From: Ktedonosporobacter rubrisoli | GTDB lineage: Bacteria > Chloroflexota > Ktedonobacteria > Ktedonobacterales > Ktedonobacteraceae | DNA: 64,000 nt | Direction: 5' to 3' | Assembly (NCBI RefSeq): GCF_004208415.1 | Contig: NZ_CP035758.1 | Coordinates: 3,410,001 to 3,474,000 of the forward strand | In this document: piece after piece, positions 1-9,827 of the stretch | Layout of the letters: every line of letters starts with the position of its first letter | How positions within the stretch are numbered: position 1 is the stretch's first letter | Program-made: the position numbers and the translations under genes | The notes under the pieces: generated by a model | What the model was told of the DNA's origin: nothing | The model's input: only the letters and a program-made list of their open reading frames with translations | Databases searched by the model: none

Positions 1-89
1 CATACAGGGAGAATCGATTGTCCAGATCAACAAGACGCAAAGCGTGATCACAAAGGTCGCCGAAGTGGCACAGAGGAAGAGGTTTTCCT

Positions 90-2864
90 ATGCCTGAGTC
101 ATCTTTGCTGGTGACCAAGTTCACCATCCCACCTCTTCGTTCCACGCTGTTACCACGCGAGCACCTGTTCACGGTCCTCAATCAGAGCCGCTCGTATCCC
201 TTGACGCTACTCTCGGCCTCAGCTGGTTACGGCAAAACAACCCTGCTCTCAGCCTGGGCGAGCCAGAGATCTGGTCAGGTCGCCTGGCTTGCACTCGATG
301 AGCAAGACAACGATCCAGCACGCTTCTGGGCATATGTGATTGCCGCACTCAGGAAAGCTGGCTCTCCAGCAGGAGAGGCGACGCTCGCGATGTCGCACTT
401 CCCACAACCGGCGCACCTTTCCAGTGCTCTGACTTTGCTCATCAATGAACTCTCCACGCTTGGGCAGGAAACGATCCTGATTCTGGATGACTACCATCTC
501 ATCAAGGAACCGACTATTCACGAGTCCCTTCAGTTCTTGCTCGATCATCTTCCCGCTTGCCTGCACCTGCTGCTTGCCACTCGTGGTGATCCTCCGCTGG
601 CGCTTGCTCGTCTGAGGGCACGAGGACAGATGGTCGAGATTCGCGACACTGATCTGCGCTTGGACAGCGCAGAGGCGGCCAGTTTTCTGACCCAGGTGAT
701 GGTTCTCTCGCTCTCAGAAGAAGAGATCCGTCTCCTGGAGACGCGCACCGAGGGATGGGTTGCTGGACTCCAACTCGCGGCCCTTTCCCTGCGGAGACAC
801 GCTGACGTGTCGGCCTTTCTCCAGGCATTTAGCGGCAGCCAGCGTTTTATTCTGGACTATGTGCAGGAGGAAATTCTAGGACCGCTGCCTGAGTCGTACC
901 AACGTTTCCTGCTCTACACATCGGTGCTTGAGCGGATGAATGCCGAAGTTTGCCAGGCACTCTCTGGGGAGCAGGCCAGTCAGCAGATGTTGGAAGCGCT
1001 GGAACGGGCCAACCTCTTTCTGGTTCCACTTGATGAGGAGCGGCGCTGGTATCGCTTTCACACCCTTTTCCGCGAGGTACTGCTGGCGCGTTTACAAGCC
1101 ACCCAGCCGGAGCAGGTGTTGCACCTGCACCGCGAGGCGGCGCTCTGGTATCACCAGCAGGGATGGCCGCACGAGGCGATATCCCACGCGAGGGCCACGC
1201 AGGACGCGCTTTTCATGGCAGAGTTGCTGGAGGGCTATGTCGAGCAGTTGTATCTGCAAGGGGAGATCAAAACGCTGCTGGCCTGGATCAAGCTCCTCCC
1301 TCAGGAGATCTTGCGCGCGCATCCTCTCCTTGCCACGAGCTACATTTTCGCGTTCAGGATGCTGTCCCCTTTCTCTGATCAGGAGGAAAGAGTGTATCTG
1401 CACCAACTCCGAGAAGGTGTGGAGCAGACCGTGCAGAGCGAAGACCAGCGTCGCCTTTCGCTCGCTGAGCAAGAGCGGCTGCGCTATCGGCTTACTCTTC
1501 TCGACGGCTGGGAACTGATGACACAGGCGCTCGCTGATGGCAATGGGGAGCAACTGAGCAGGGCTGCTGAGCAGATGGAGCATCTGGAGTTTTCTGACGA
1601 CACCATGTGGCAGCAGCATCGGCTGGCACCATTCGCCATCGCCTGGCGCATGGCAGGGGATTTTCTCCCGATGGTGACAGCCTTGCAGGAAAGTCGGAAG
1701 AGAACCCGAATGGCGCAAAATCGCTATCAGGAGGCCCAAATCCTCTGGGGATTGATTGCCGCACTGATTGCCTTGGGACGCCTCTCACAAGCACACGACC
1801 ATAATCAGGAACTCCAACAGTTGGTCAACCGTCTGGGAGGACCCCTCCCAGAGGCGGCGTATCCCAACCTGTTCCAGGCTCAGCTTGCGTACGCGTGGAA
1901 TCGACTGGAAGAGGCAAAAAGCGCTGCGCACAAAGCGATTGAGCAGACAGCACCGTTGCAGTACCTCGACATTCTCATAGGGGCCTCTGAGGTGCTGATC
2001 TCTCTCTATCTTGCTCAAGACGATCAGGCTTCCGCTGAACAAGTGGTACGCGAGATGGAACGGATGCATCACGCTGCCGAGATCGCGCTCATTCGCCCCT
2101 GGCTCGAAAGTTTCCGGGTCCATCTCTGGCTCGCCCAGGGCGACCTGACGCGAGCCGCGAACTGGGCCGAACACACCTCCTCTCGCCAGGAATCCCTCAT
2201 CTACAGCCGTGAAAGCGCCTCTCTGGCGCTGGTACGCGTCTATCTAGCGCAGCAGAGATATCCACAGGCTTTGCATCTGCTCACAGATCTCCTGGAGAGC
2301 GCCGAGCAGGTTGCCAGAAGAGGGAGTGTGATCTCCATCCTGGCGCTACAGGTCGTGGCTCTCCAGGGGTTAGGTGCCACACAAGGGGCGCTGCGCGTTC
2401 TCCATCGACTGCTCACATTGACCGAGCCTGAAGGGTACGTGCGCGTCTTTCTCGATGCTGGCCAGCCGATGCACCAGGCTCTTCAGGCATGGCTCACGAC
2501 AAAGCACATGCGCGCCGCCATCTTCCCTGCCCCACCGGCACTTGTTTCCTATGTTTCTACTGTGCTCGCCTCCTTTGCCAGCGAGCAGCACCAGATCGTT
2601 CAGCAGGAAATCATCCTCCCTGGCTCAAAAGCTCTACCACGCCCCTCCTCTCAAACTGCCCAACAGCTCCTTGAGCCGCTCACGCCACGGGAGCTGGAGG
2701 TCTTGCACCTGCTTGCCGCGGGTGCTTCCAACCAGGAGATTGCCAACCAGCTGGTGGTTTCGCTCGCCACTGCCAAGAAACATGTCGCCGGTATTCTCAG
2801 CAAGCTCGGGGCAGAGAATAGGACGCAGGCCATTGCCTATGCACGTGCGCTCTCCTTACTCTGA
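90..2864 (+). CDS. MalT-type LuxR-family transcriptional regulator (924 aa)
   Basis: Large signal-transducing ATPase regulator that would bind DNA through its C-terminus. A P-loop (SASAGYGKTT, residues about 42-51) and a Walker B strand (ILILDDYH, about 129-136) mark the N-terminal STAND ATPase. A long helical TPR-like middle follows. A LuxR helix-turn-helix with the usual LTPRELEVL start occupies about residues 860-920. Length of about 900 aa is normal for MalT-like proteins. The ATG is preceded by a purine-rich GAGGAAGAGG at 73-82. The family normally activates transcription when an inducer binds the helical sensor. The hydrolase gene downstream on the same strand, with palindromic upstream sites, is a plausible target, but that is inference. 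Confidence 0.93.
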   Translation: MPESSLLVTKFTIPPLRSTLLPREHLFTVLNQSRSYPLTLLSASAGYGKTTLLSAWASQRSGQVAWLALDEQDNDPARFWAYVIAALRKAGSPAGEATLAMSHFPQPAHLSSALTLLINELSTLGQETILILDDYHLIKEPTIHESLQFLLDHLPACLHLLLATRGDPPLALARLRARGQMVEIRDTDLRLDSAEAASFLTQVMVLSLSEEEIRLLETRTEGWVAGLQLAALSLRRHADVSAFLQAFSGSQRFILDYVQEEILGPLPESYQRFLLYTSVLERMNAEVCQALSGEQASQQMLEALERANLFLVPLDEERRWYRFHTLFREVLLARLQATQPEQVLHLHREAALWYHQQGWPHEAISHARATQDALFMAELLEGYVEQLYLQGEIKTLLAWIKLLPQEILRAHPLLATSYIFAFRMLSPFSDQEERVYLHQLREGVEQTVQSEDQRRLSLAEQERLRYRLTLLDGWELMTQALADGNGEQLSRAAEQMEHLEFSDDTMWQQHRLAPFAIAWRMAGDFLPMVTALQESRKRTRMAQNRYQEAQILWGLIAALIALGRLSQAHDHNQELQQLVNRLGGPLPEAAYPNLFQAQLAYAWNRLEEAKSAAHKAIEQTAPLQYLDILIGASEVLISLYLAQDDQASAEQVVREMERMHHAAEIALIRPWLESFRVHLWLAQGDLTRAANWAEHTSSRQESLIYSRESASLALVRVYLAQQRYPQALHLLTDLLESAEQVARRGSVISILALQVVALQGLGATQGALRVLHRLLTLTEPEGYVRVFLDAGQPMHQALQAWLTTKHMRAAIFPAPPALVSYVSTVLASFASEQHQIVQQEIILPGSKALPRPSSQTAQQLLEPLTPRELEVLHLLAAGASNQEIANQLVVSLATAKKHVAGILSKLGAENRTQAIAYARALSLL

Positions 2865-2898
2865 GCTCGTGATTGTGCGTCAGCGCTAGCCCTACATT

Positions 2899-2921
2899 GC
2901 CTGGATCGCTCCGATCCAGGC
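2899..2921 (+). terminator. Hairpin after the MalT-like gene, possible terminator
   Basis: Perfect 10-bp inverted repeat: GCCTGGATCG at 2899-2908 and its complement at 2912-2921, with a 3-base CTC loop. It starts 34 bases after the regulator stop codon. Only a short TCCTTTT stretch follows some bases later, so intrinsic termination is uncertain. Confidence 0.35.
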
Positions 2922-2931
2922 ATCAAGCAGG

Positions 2932-3108
2932 TATCCTTTTGGCTATTCTGGGCGCTTCTCTGCGCGCTGCTTCTCTCCACACAAGAGAGTATCCTTCTCC
3001 TATCCTTTTGGCTACTGTGTTCCACCTATCGAGAGAGTATGCTTCTTCGTAGACGACAAGAGATGGACACGATAGAGAACTCTTCTCAGAAGAGTTCACA
3101 AAAGGATA
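2932..3108 (+). promoter_or_regulatory. Repeated decamers and a 21-bp palindrome upstream of the hydrolase
   Basis: The decamer TATCCTTTTG occurs at 2932-2941 and 3001-3010, and in inverted orientation (CAAAAGGATA) at 3099-3108, where it overlaps the ribosome binding site of the hydrolase. A perfect palindrome lies between: arm GAACTCTTCT at 3077-3086, centre C at 3087, complementary arm at 3088-3097. Such symmetry right before a start codon suggests regulator binding sites. The cognate protein is unknown; the MalT-like regulator just upstream is one candidate. Confidence 0.4.
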
Positions 3109-3115
3109 GTAACAC

Positions 3116-4036
3116 ATGCACACGAAAACGACCAGCAACAATCAAGCGACTACTCCCGTGCGGGAGCACTACACAACTGGCATCGTCACCTCGCAAGATG
3201 GCACCAGCATCGGCTACCGCCAATACGGTCACGGTCCGAGCATTGTCCTCGTACAAGGAGGCATGGGGTCAGCCCATAACTTCCATCAGCTTGCAGGAAC
3301 CCTGGCTGATACTTTCACTGTCTATGTGCCAGACCGGCGTGGCCGCGGTCTCAGCAGCCCACATAGCAACGATTACAGCATCCAGAAGGATGTTGAAGAT
3401 CTCGATGCCCTCTTGATGAAAACAGACGCCCGCCAGGTCTTTGGGCTGAGCACCGGAGGCCTGATCGTGCTCCGCTCGGCACTTGTCCTCCCCACCATTC
3501 ACAAGCTTGCTATCTACGAACCAGCGCTCTCTGTCAACGGCTCTACTCCCCTTGACTGGGTGAAGCGCTATGACAAAGAGATGGCCCAGGGCAACGTGGC
3601 AGCAGCGCTCATCACGGGCATGCTCGGCCCGAAGATGGGGCCACCGATTATGCAATACATCCCCCGTCTGCTGCTCGAATTCCTAACAAAAATGATGTTG
3701 GCGCGGGAGGACAAGAACGGCAGCGGCGAGTACCTATCGATGAGGACGCTCGCTCCGACCCTTCACCACGATGGACAGGTGCTCTTCGAGATGAGTGAAA
3801 CGCTGGAAAACTTCCACACTGTGCAGGCCAAGGTACTCTTGCTCGGCGGCTCCAAGAGTGCGGCGTTCCAGAAAGCGAGCCTTGACGCCCTGGAGAAGGT
3901 CTTACCTCATGTGACACGTGTTGAGTTCCCTGGACTCGATCATGGCTCTGTCTGGAATTACGATAAACAAAGGAACCCAGGCGGCAAACCGGAACTGGTG
4001 GCACAAGAACTGCGCCGTTTTTTTGCCGAACCATAA
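3116..4036 (+). CDS. Alpha/beta-fold hydrolase (306 aa)
   Basis: Serine hydrolase of the alpha/beta fold. An oxyanion-hole type loop (VLVQGGMGSAHNF, about 45-57) is followed by a DRRGRGLS segment. The nucleophile elbow is GLSTGG with Ser at about 112, and a late GLDHGS supplies the probable catalytic His near 276. Size fits the family. The start ATG follows an AAAGGA ribosome binding site that overlaps one of the repeated decamers. Substrate is not predictable. Homologues in actinobacteria and Chloroflexota are often under control of LuxR or TetR regulators, consistent with the regulator upstream. Confidence 0.88.
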   Translation: MHTKTTSNNQATTPVREHYTTGIVTSQDGTSIGYRQYGHGPSIVLVQGGMGSAHNFHQLAGTLADTFTVYVPDRRGRGLSSPHSNDYSIQKDVEDLDALLMKTDARQVFGLSTGGLIVLRSALVLPTIHKLAIYEPALSVNGSTPLDWVKRYDKEMAQGNVAAALITGMLGPKMGPPIMQYIPRLLLEFLTKMMLAREDKNGSGEYLSMRTLAPTLHHDGQVLFEMSETLENFHTVQAKVLLLGGSKSAAFQKASLDALEKVLPHVTRVEFPGLDHGSVWNYDKQRNPGGKPELVAQELRRFFAEP

Positions 4037-4176
4037 CATGCTTCATATGCGTATGACAAGCGATAGAAAGAAAAGACGACAGGCCAAAAATTCGAGATGG
4101 TCTGAGAGGCTCGCGTACAGCCCTATTTCACTGGTCAAGCATATGGATAGAGTCGAGCAGAGTTAGGAAAGAACGT

Positions 4177-4326
4177 ATGGATACCATCACTTCACCATCT
4201 TCATCATCGTCGGGACAGCCAGTGCCTCGCTGTCCTATGTTCTTTGCGAAGCAGTTCCAAGACTTGCTCGATCAACGGAACTGGACGATCACTTTCCAGG
4301 GCCAAGGGAAGCAGTTCGCGTGTTAA
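4177..4326 (+). CDS. Short ORF (49 aa), probably the truncated start of a gene
   Basis: ATG at 4177 follows a GGAAAGAA sequence. It encodes a Ser-rich start and then a segment ending WTITFQGQGKQFAC before a TAA. The coding stretch stops exactly where Tn3-like transposase sequence begins on the other strand. It therefore looks like the 5' end of a gene cut by a mobile-element remnant. No family was recognised. Confidence 0.4.
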   Translation: MDTITSPSSSSSGQPVPRCPMFFAKQFQDLLDQRNWTITFQGQGKQFAC

Positions 4327-4731
4327 CTACAAATACTCTCTCCACCCACACTCACGAAATTTGCATTTCTGCCGTATTTCGTCCAAGTGCTCATAGAGGG
4401 TATTGTCGCGGTCCCCGTAACGAGCAAACGCGGATGCTGAAACCTGGATTTGGTCAGCAATGGCTGCCAGTACCCTGCACGCAATCCCCGCTAAATCTTT
4501 CAATGGTCGTCCCGGAAAGCGTAATACGGCGAGCTGAACCGCAAATCCCAGGCGATTATAAAGTCGCCTCCTTTGCTTAATGAGATTGGGATCTTGCTGC
4601 GTAAAGGTGTTGTAGCGAACAATCTCTCGATCCGGAAGGTCAGCCGGGATTTGGGTCAGGGTATGACGCTGTTCAGGAGTTAAGTAGGGTGGTGTTTTGG
4701 AAGTGAAAGGCACGTTCTTCTCCACATACAC
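4327..4731 (-). pseudogene. Tn3-family transposase, N-terminal fragment
   Basis: The 134 residues match the N-terminal domain of Tn3-family transposases (DUF4158): YLTPEQRHTL near the start, then RRRLYNRLGFAVQLAVLRFPG. Full-length enzymes are close to 1000 aa and carry a DDE catalytic core, which is absent. The stop comes at the junction with the short ORF on the other strand, so this is a truncated relic. No Tn3 terminal repeat was recognised nearby. Confidence 0.75.
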
Positions 4732-5139
4732 ATAATCAATGCTCTTTTCTTATCATGTGTATGTGAATAGTGTCAATGAAACCGCCACGAACGGGACCGG
4801 AAGGCTATCGGCTGCCTTAGTGAGAAAGAGATTCTGGCCCATTCTTGCTCTACCAAGCCTTAGCGGGGAAATATGTACGAAAAATGTTACGATCCCAAGT
4901 AGGAGAAAAGAGCAGCAAAGACTGCATGGAAAAGAAAGCAAATAGAATGAGAAGTGCTTGGAGAAAGAGGGAAGAGCTCCATGTGCATGTTCGCTCTCCT
5001 GCCTCTGAGGTGGAGCAAGGCTAATCATGGTAAGGTGTCGTGCCTACGAGCTTCAGCACTTTTATTTCATCAAGCTCTCCCCATTTTGCCTCTAGTACTC
5101 TATTGCCGTTGTAGAGTCTGACGCTCTTCTGGATATTGC
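4732..5139. other. Intergenic stretch without a recognisable gene
   Basis: About 400 bases between the Tn3 relic and an ISL3 relic. Only short open frames without family resemblance or good ribosome binding sites are present. Probably degraded mobile-element or host DNA. Confidence 0.4.
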
Positions 5140-5156
5140 CCCCCAAGGATCGCCGA

Positions 5157-5655
5157 TCATCTGGCAGACACAAGCATGAGAGAACGTTCTGGGTATGGGC
5201 TTCTCATGAGCGATGGCTGCATGCTCCTAAGTGGCACTTGGACTTCGCAACTGCTGAAGCTCACTCTCTTGTTGCTGCCGATGAGCTCCCCAAACGTGCA
5301 ACGGTTGCGCATTTGGGGACAAGTGGACAAGCGCCTAGCCGCGATCTGGGCCAGTGTCAGCAGGAAGCCATAGGAACGCTTGCCCTTCTTCGCAGCAATG
5401 AAGGTGCTCATCACCCATTGCTGCCTGAGAGGCGATTCATCCGCTCGTGATGTCCCCCTCTCAGGCAACTTTTCTCTGCGTCTCCCCATGCACAAGGAGG
5501 CTCCACTCCTGCTACCTGTGCAGCTCTCGTCCTTTCCTCAAACTCCCACCTCCCCCTTGCTTGCCACTGGTAGCTCTATTTCGAGCAAGCCTGCTAGCTT
5601 CTCCGTCAAGCTCTTCATCTCCTCTAGTTATATCGGGACCCCATTTTCTACGAGG
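5157..5655 (-). pseudogene. ISL3-type transposase relic, copy 1
   Basis: From about 5280 to 5655 the DNA is a close but imperfect copy of 25971-26341. In that copy, identifiable ISL3 transposase sequence lies alongside. Here no continuous catalytic domain remains. Both copies end at the same sequence (ATCGGGACCCCATTTTC, here at about 5630-5646), so both carry the same end of the parent element. Confidence 0.5.
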
Positions 5656-5976
5656 TGAGGGCCCAAGCAGTCATAGAGCGCTTGGAACAAGTCAGCGTGA
5701 CACCGTAGTATCGTCCGTATGAGCCACTTGGCAGAAGAGGATGAACGCTCTGAGCGCGCGCTCACGCACCCTTCATCGTCTCTGCAGATGGTTGTAGAGC
5801 CCTGCGAGGAGGGAAGAAGAGAACGGCTCTGGCAGGTGGGTACGAGCAACAAAGCGTGACTGTCTCCGCCATCACAGCGGCTCTCTCTCCTGGCGACTAC
5901 AAGGTTCGAGGAGGCTTCTCGCAGAGGCCTCCTACATATTTTGTGGCAGTGCAAAAGCTGAGTATCATAAACGTTC
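5656..5976. other. Non-coding flank before the IS1182 element
   Basis: About 320 bases between the ISL3 relic and the left end of an insertion sequence. No ORF with family resemblance was found. The last four bases (GTTC, 5973-5976) are one copy of the target duplication of the IS1182 element. Confidence 0.4.
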
Positions 5977-7986
5977 CAGCCTGTTGAAAAACTCCTTGCT
6001 GAGCTTACAAGTGGGCCCATGAGTTTGACGGAGCGAGGGTTCCGCCAAGTGGAGAGAAGGGTATAAGGATAAAAAGTGCATGTGAACGGGAAAAGAGGAG
6101 AAGCTGAGATTGACAAAGGAGGAAAAAGGCGATGCAATGGGGACGAGGAGGAGCAAGAACTATGATGGGTTTCAAAGAGCGGGCCTTTGCCCCTTTAGTC
6201 GCAGTTTCCCTGGAGGAGTTGGTTCCTCAGGATCATTTTTACCGGCATCTGCAAAAAGCCCTGGATCTCTCGTTTGTCTACGATCACGTTCGCGGGCATT
6301 ACGCTGTGGCTGGGCGACCGTCCATCGATCCGGTGGTCTTTTTCAAGCTCCAGTTGGTGATGTTCTTTGAAGATATTCGCTCGGAACGCCTCCTCATGCG
6401 CCAGGTGGCAGATCGGTTGAGCGTACGCTGGTATGTGGGCTATGAACTGGATGAGCCACTGCCGGATCATTCCACGCTCAGCAAGATTCGCACTCGTTAC
6501 GGCTTGGAGATATTTCGCCGCTTTTTTGAGACCATTGTGGAACAATGTCGCCAGGCAAAATGAGTCTGGGGCAAGGAACTCTCCTTTGACGCCACACAAG
6601 TTGAAGCCAATGCTGATCTCGATTCATTGGCCCTACGTTTTGCCGTGGAAGCTCGCGAAGCCATCCGAGAACACCTCGCTGCTCTGTTTGCCTCTGAACC
6701 AGCAACACCTGAGCAGACCGAGGAAACGCATGGGGGCTCCGCTGTTCTCGAACCCATCTCACCGGAGGAAGCCTCTCCAGGACCCTTTCCGCTCCCCACA
6801 TCCCTTTCCCAGACGCGGCGTGATGACCTTGCTGCCGACAATGCGGCTCGACATGACTGGATCGCTGAGGAGGGTCGGCCCCAACGCGAAGTCCATGGCA
6901 CCTATCAACGGACAGCGGACCTGCGGATCAGCACGACTGATCCCGACGCCACGCCCATGCGTCTCAAAGGAGGAGGGACACACCTGGGCTACCATACACA
7001 TTACGTTGTGGACGGAGGGAGAAGTCGGATCATTCTGTCGGTGCTGGTGGTGCCAGGGGAGGTCAATGACAATCAACCCATTCTCGATCTGATCTGGCGG
7101 ATCCTCTTTCGCTGGCGTCTCCGACCCAGGCAGGTGACAGGTGACATGATGTACGGAACCATCGAGATCATCAAAGCCCTAGAAGATGCCCACATCCGTG
7201 CGTACATTCCTGTTGCCGAGAGAGGGCAACGCGCTGGCTATTACGGATTAGCGCAATTCACGTATGATGCATTCCATGATCAGTTTACCTGCCCTCAAGG
7301 ACACATCTTGCGGCCTGCGTACCGCTTGGAGGGGTCACAGGAAGTACAATATCGCGCAGACGCTGCCATCTGTAACGCTTGTCCAGTGAAGAGTGCGTGT
7401 ACCGAAAGCAACCGTGGTCGGCATGTCCATCATCCTTTTTTGGCCGACTACCTTGACCGTGTGAAAGCCTACGAAGCCATCTTTGCGTATCAAAAAGCGC
7501 TCAACAAGCGCAAAGTCTGGGTCGAACCACTCTTTGGAGAGGGCAAGCAGTGGCATGGGATGCGGCGTTTTCGTTTGCGACGACTCTGGCGGGTCAACTG
7601 TGAGGCGCTCGTCATTGCCTCTGGTCAGAACCTCAAACGCTTGCTCCAGAAACGAGGTTGGGGGCGACGTCCGTTTCCCTCCGAAGCCGTGGCCATGGCT
7701 CTTCCCCTGGCTTCGCCGATAGAGAAACCTCCCACCAACAGAAGCAAGACCATCCATAGGCGCAAGGTCGCCGTGGCAGAAATGATCTCTCTTGGCCTCA
7801 ACAACAGGCAATCTTACGCATATATCCTTTGTTTTTCTTTGAATAGTCATTTTATGACTATTTTCCTTATTTTATCCTCATCTCCTATTTCACTTTTGCC
7901 TTCGTTTTTGCTCTACCAAATTGAGATGGGGAATTTTTTAGCTCATCCTTTCTCATAAACTCTGCTGGGCATTTTTCAACAGGCTG
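5977..7986 (+). mobile_element. IS1182-family insertion sequence with 4-bp target duplication
   Basis: The element is bounded by inverted ends: CAGCCTGTTGAAAA at 5977-5990 and its complement at the right end (7973-7986). GTTC lies directly outside on both sides (5973-5976 and 7987-7990), a convincing 4-bp target-site duplication. Total length is 2010 bp. It contains one transposase gene, which carries an in-frame stop. Confidence 0.82.
6162..7958 (+). pseudogene. IS1182-family transposase interrupted by an in-frame TGA
   Basis: One reading frame runs from the ATG at 6162 (preceded by GAGGAGGAG) to 7958. It is broken only by TGA at 6561-6563. The first part has the N-terminal helical domain (DHFYRHLQKALDL; YDHVRGHYAVAGRPSIDPV). 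The second resumes immediately with KELSFDATQVEANAD, the first catalytic-Asp region, and contains the Cys-rich CPVKSAC segment and a late FGEGKQWHGMRRFRLR block. The TGA probably replaces a Leu codon of the ancestral gene. The protein is likely inactive unless the stop is read through. Confidence 0.85.
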
Positions 7987-8168
7987 GTTCGTTTCTTGTG
8001 ACGTGTAACGGAGTTCACCTGAGTCGTCATGGAAGTGCCTATTTCTTGGGAGTTCCCTCCTGGCATGGACGTAGGTCCTTTGCATCCTCTTGTTGATGCC
8101 TCCCGCTCTCTTTGGTGCCATCCGGCCACAGCAGAGTACGAGGTGTCGTTCCCTCCAAGCTTGAGGGG

Positions 8169-8636
8169 TCACAGGTTGTTGAGGTTAATCTCTACCCGCT
8201 GCTCGATCGGAGTTCCATTCACCTGCCCTCCAACATTGATCCATGCTGCTTGCATTTCTGCCTTGTAGATGCGAAGCGGGGAATTCCCCCTCACGATCTC
8301 TATCGCAGGAGGCTGTTCACCTGCTCGCCCAAAAACGGCGAGCAGCCCAGACGCTATCTCGTCTGGATCTGACAATTCCTGTGCGATGGCTTGGATATAG
8401 ACCCCCTTTCCAGTTCCTTCAGAAACGGTTGAATCATAGAGAACCGCTGCGATCTGCCTGTGTTCTCTGATATTCTGGGAGTGATGGGCTTGCCGCGCTG
8501 ATATCCAGTAAAAATGGTGATTGCGATCAAAAGCCACATAGACCGGAGAGCACCAGGGAAGACCGCTTTGTGAGGTAGTCGCAAGACTTGCATAACAAAT
8601 ATGAGCAAGAATGTTTTTTGCAATCCTTGTGTTCAT
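8169..8636 (-). CDS. Pyridoxamine 5'-phosphate oxidase-like (PNPOx-like) protein (155 aa)
   Basis: Small split-barrel flavin-binding type protein. The N-terminal ICYASLATTSQSGLPWCSPV is the typical first strand pair of PNPOx-like proteins, followed by FYWISARQAHHSQNI. The family reduces or oxidises varied substrates with FMN or F420, or only binds a flavin. It starts 3 bases after the stop of the acyltransferase gene and is the last gene of the minus-strand operon that begins at 12437. A tailoring redox role in that pathway is inferred. Confidence 0.8.
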   Translation of the reverse strand: MNTRIAKNILAHICYASLATTSQSGLPWCSPVYVAFDRNHHFYWISARQAHHSQNIREHRQIAAVLYDSTVSEGTGKGVYIQAIAQELSDPDEIASGLLAVFGRAGEQPPAIEIVRGNSPLRIYKAEMQAAWINVGGQVNGTPIEQRVEINLNNL

Positions 8637-8639
8637 GAG

Positions 8640-9800
8640 CTATCTCCTCTCCTCCAGTTCGGGTGGCTTACGGAAGACATAGGGAGCTATCTCACCGTCC
8701 TGACTCTCGGGGGCAGCAACCGCAAAACCATACTTACGCAAGAGCCACCGGTCAATATGGAGTCCGACCAGGAACCGAGCAAAGGGAGAAAGGGGGCAAA
8801 AATAGCCGTACTGCCCCTGAAGATGACACCCCAACCGTTGTTTGTTCGCCTCATGTGAAATCCCAAAATCAATCCGCTCAAAGCAGTGGTCAATGGCGTA
8901 GCGAATAATTTCATACTCGGCATACCGATGAGCAGGAATGTTGCCAATAAGCGCATAATCCACGCCGCTATGACCGGCCTCAAGCGTGGAGGCATGCTCA
9001 AAGGTGAGAATGAAAGTGAGGAGGTGTCCCAGTCGTTGCACGAGAAATACTCGACAGCCTGGCAGCGTCAGCGCTTGACTGAAATAGGCTGGGGGAAGAA
9101 GGAGTTGATCAGGGTCCTGATGCTTCCAATACGACTGGAGCCAGAGCCGATGCAAATCGGGAAGAAAGGCACGGGCCTCCGATCCTGGGAGGACCTGCAA
9201 GGTGCATTGGGCCTGTTGCACCCGGCGTAGGTCTCGGTGAACCAACTCACGGTAACGAGCACGCAACGCCGTGAGGTAGTCGTCAAAGGTTACCCACCGA
9301 AGGTGGAGCCATGCCTGTTGAAACAACGGCTGGCGATGGAAGCCGAGTGTCCTACAGGTGTCCTCAAGCGCCTTGAAAGTGGTCAAGGTTTCTTTGTTCA
9401 CATCGCGCAACACCATCATTGCGGCATGTTGGGTGCTTGCTTCCCGGATCATGCCATCGATCAAGGTGCGAAGAATCTCCTGATCGGAGCAAGACTGGGA
9501 GAAGCCGAAAGGGAAGCCTATCGTGAGCGGTGAGGCCCCGATAAAGACCCTGGGATGAAGCAGGGGAAAGAGGGGAAAACGAGTGAGATAGCCAAAACTC
9601 GTTCCCACGACCTGACCGTCCTTGCGGGCCACAAAATAGCGGAAGGTACAATCGAGCTCACAACGGGCAAGAGCCTGGAGGTAGTCAGCAGAAAAGGCGC
9701 TCTCCGCTGCACAACAGCCATTCCAGTCCCTTGCCTCAATCTGGTCCAGTTGCTCGAAAACCTGAATCGTTAGTGCTGAGAGATTTTTCTGGGTATCCAT
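8640..9800 (-). CDS. GNAT-like acyltransferase (386 aa)
   Basis: Two-lobed protein resembling the BioF2-like/FemAB acetyltransferase group. The C-terminal half has the fold marker region NIPAHRYAEYEIIRYAIDH followed by IDFGISHEANKQRLGC, the late motif typical of these enzymes. About 390 aa is a normal length. They transfer an acyl or aminoacyl group to an amine. The gene sits 27 bases after the methyltransferase stop and directly before the PNPOx-like gene, so it is part of one operon. A role in acylating the pathway product is inferred; the substrate is unknown. Confidence 0.72.
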   Translation of the reverse strand: MDTQKNLSALTIQVFEQLDQIEARDWNGCCAAESAFSADYLQALARCELDCTFRYFVARKDGQVVGTSFGYLTRFPLFPLLHPRVFIGASPLTIGFPFGFSQSCSDQEILRTLIDGMIREASTQHAAMMVLRDVNKETLTTFKALEDTCRTLGFHRQPLFQQAWLHLRWVTFDDYLTALRARYRELVHRDLRRVQQAQCTLQVLPGSEARAFLPDLHRLWLQSYWKHQDPDQLLLPPAYFSQALTLPGCRVFLVQRLGHLLTFILTFEHASTLEAGHSGVDYALIGNIPAHRYAEYEIIRYAIDHCFERIDFGISHEANKQRLGCHLQGQYGYFCPLSPFARFLVGLHIDRWLLRKYGFAVAAPESQDGEIAPYVFRKPPELEERR

Positions 9801-9827
9801 GAGCAGCCACCTTTGAGAGATTGAGGG

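Noticed and set aside
940..1518. Long open frame inside the MalT-like gene on the same strand
   Set aside because: It is a shifted reading of the regulator, Arg/Ser/Trp-rich, without family resemblance or ribosome binding site.
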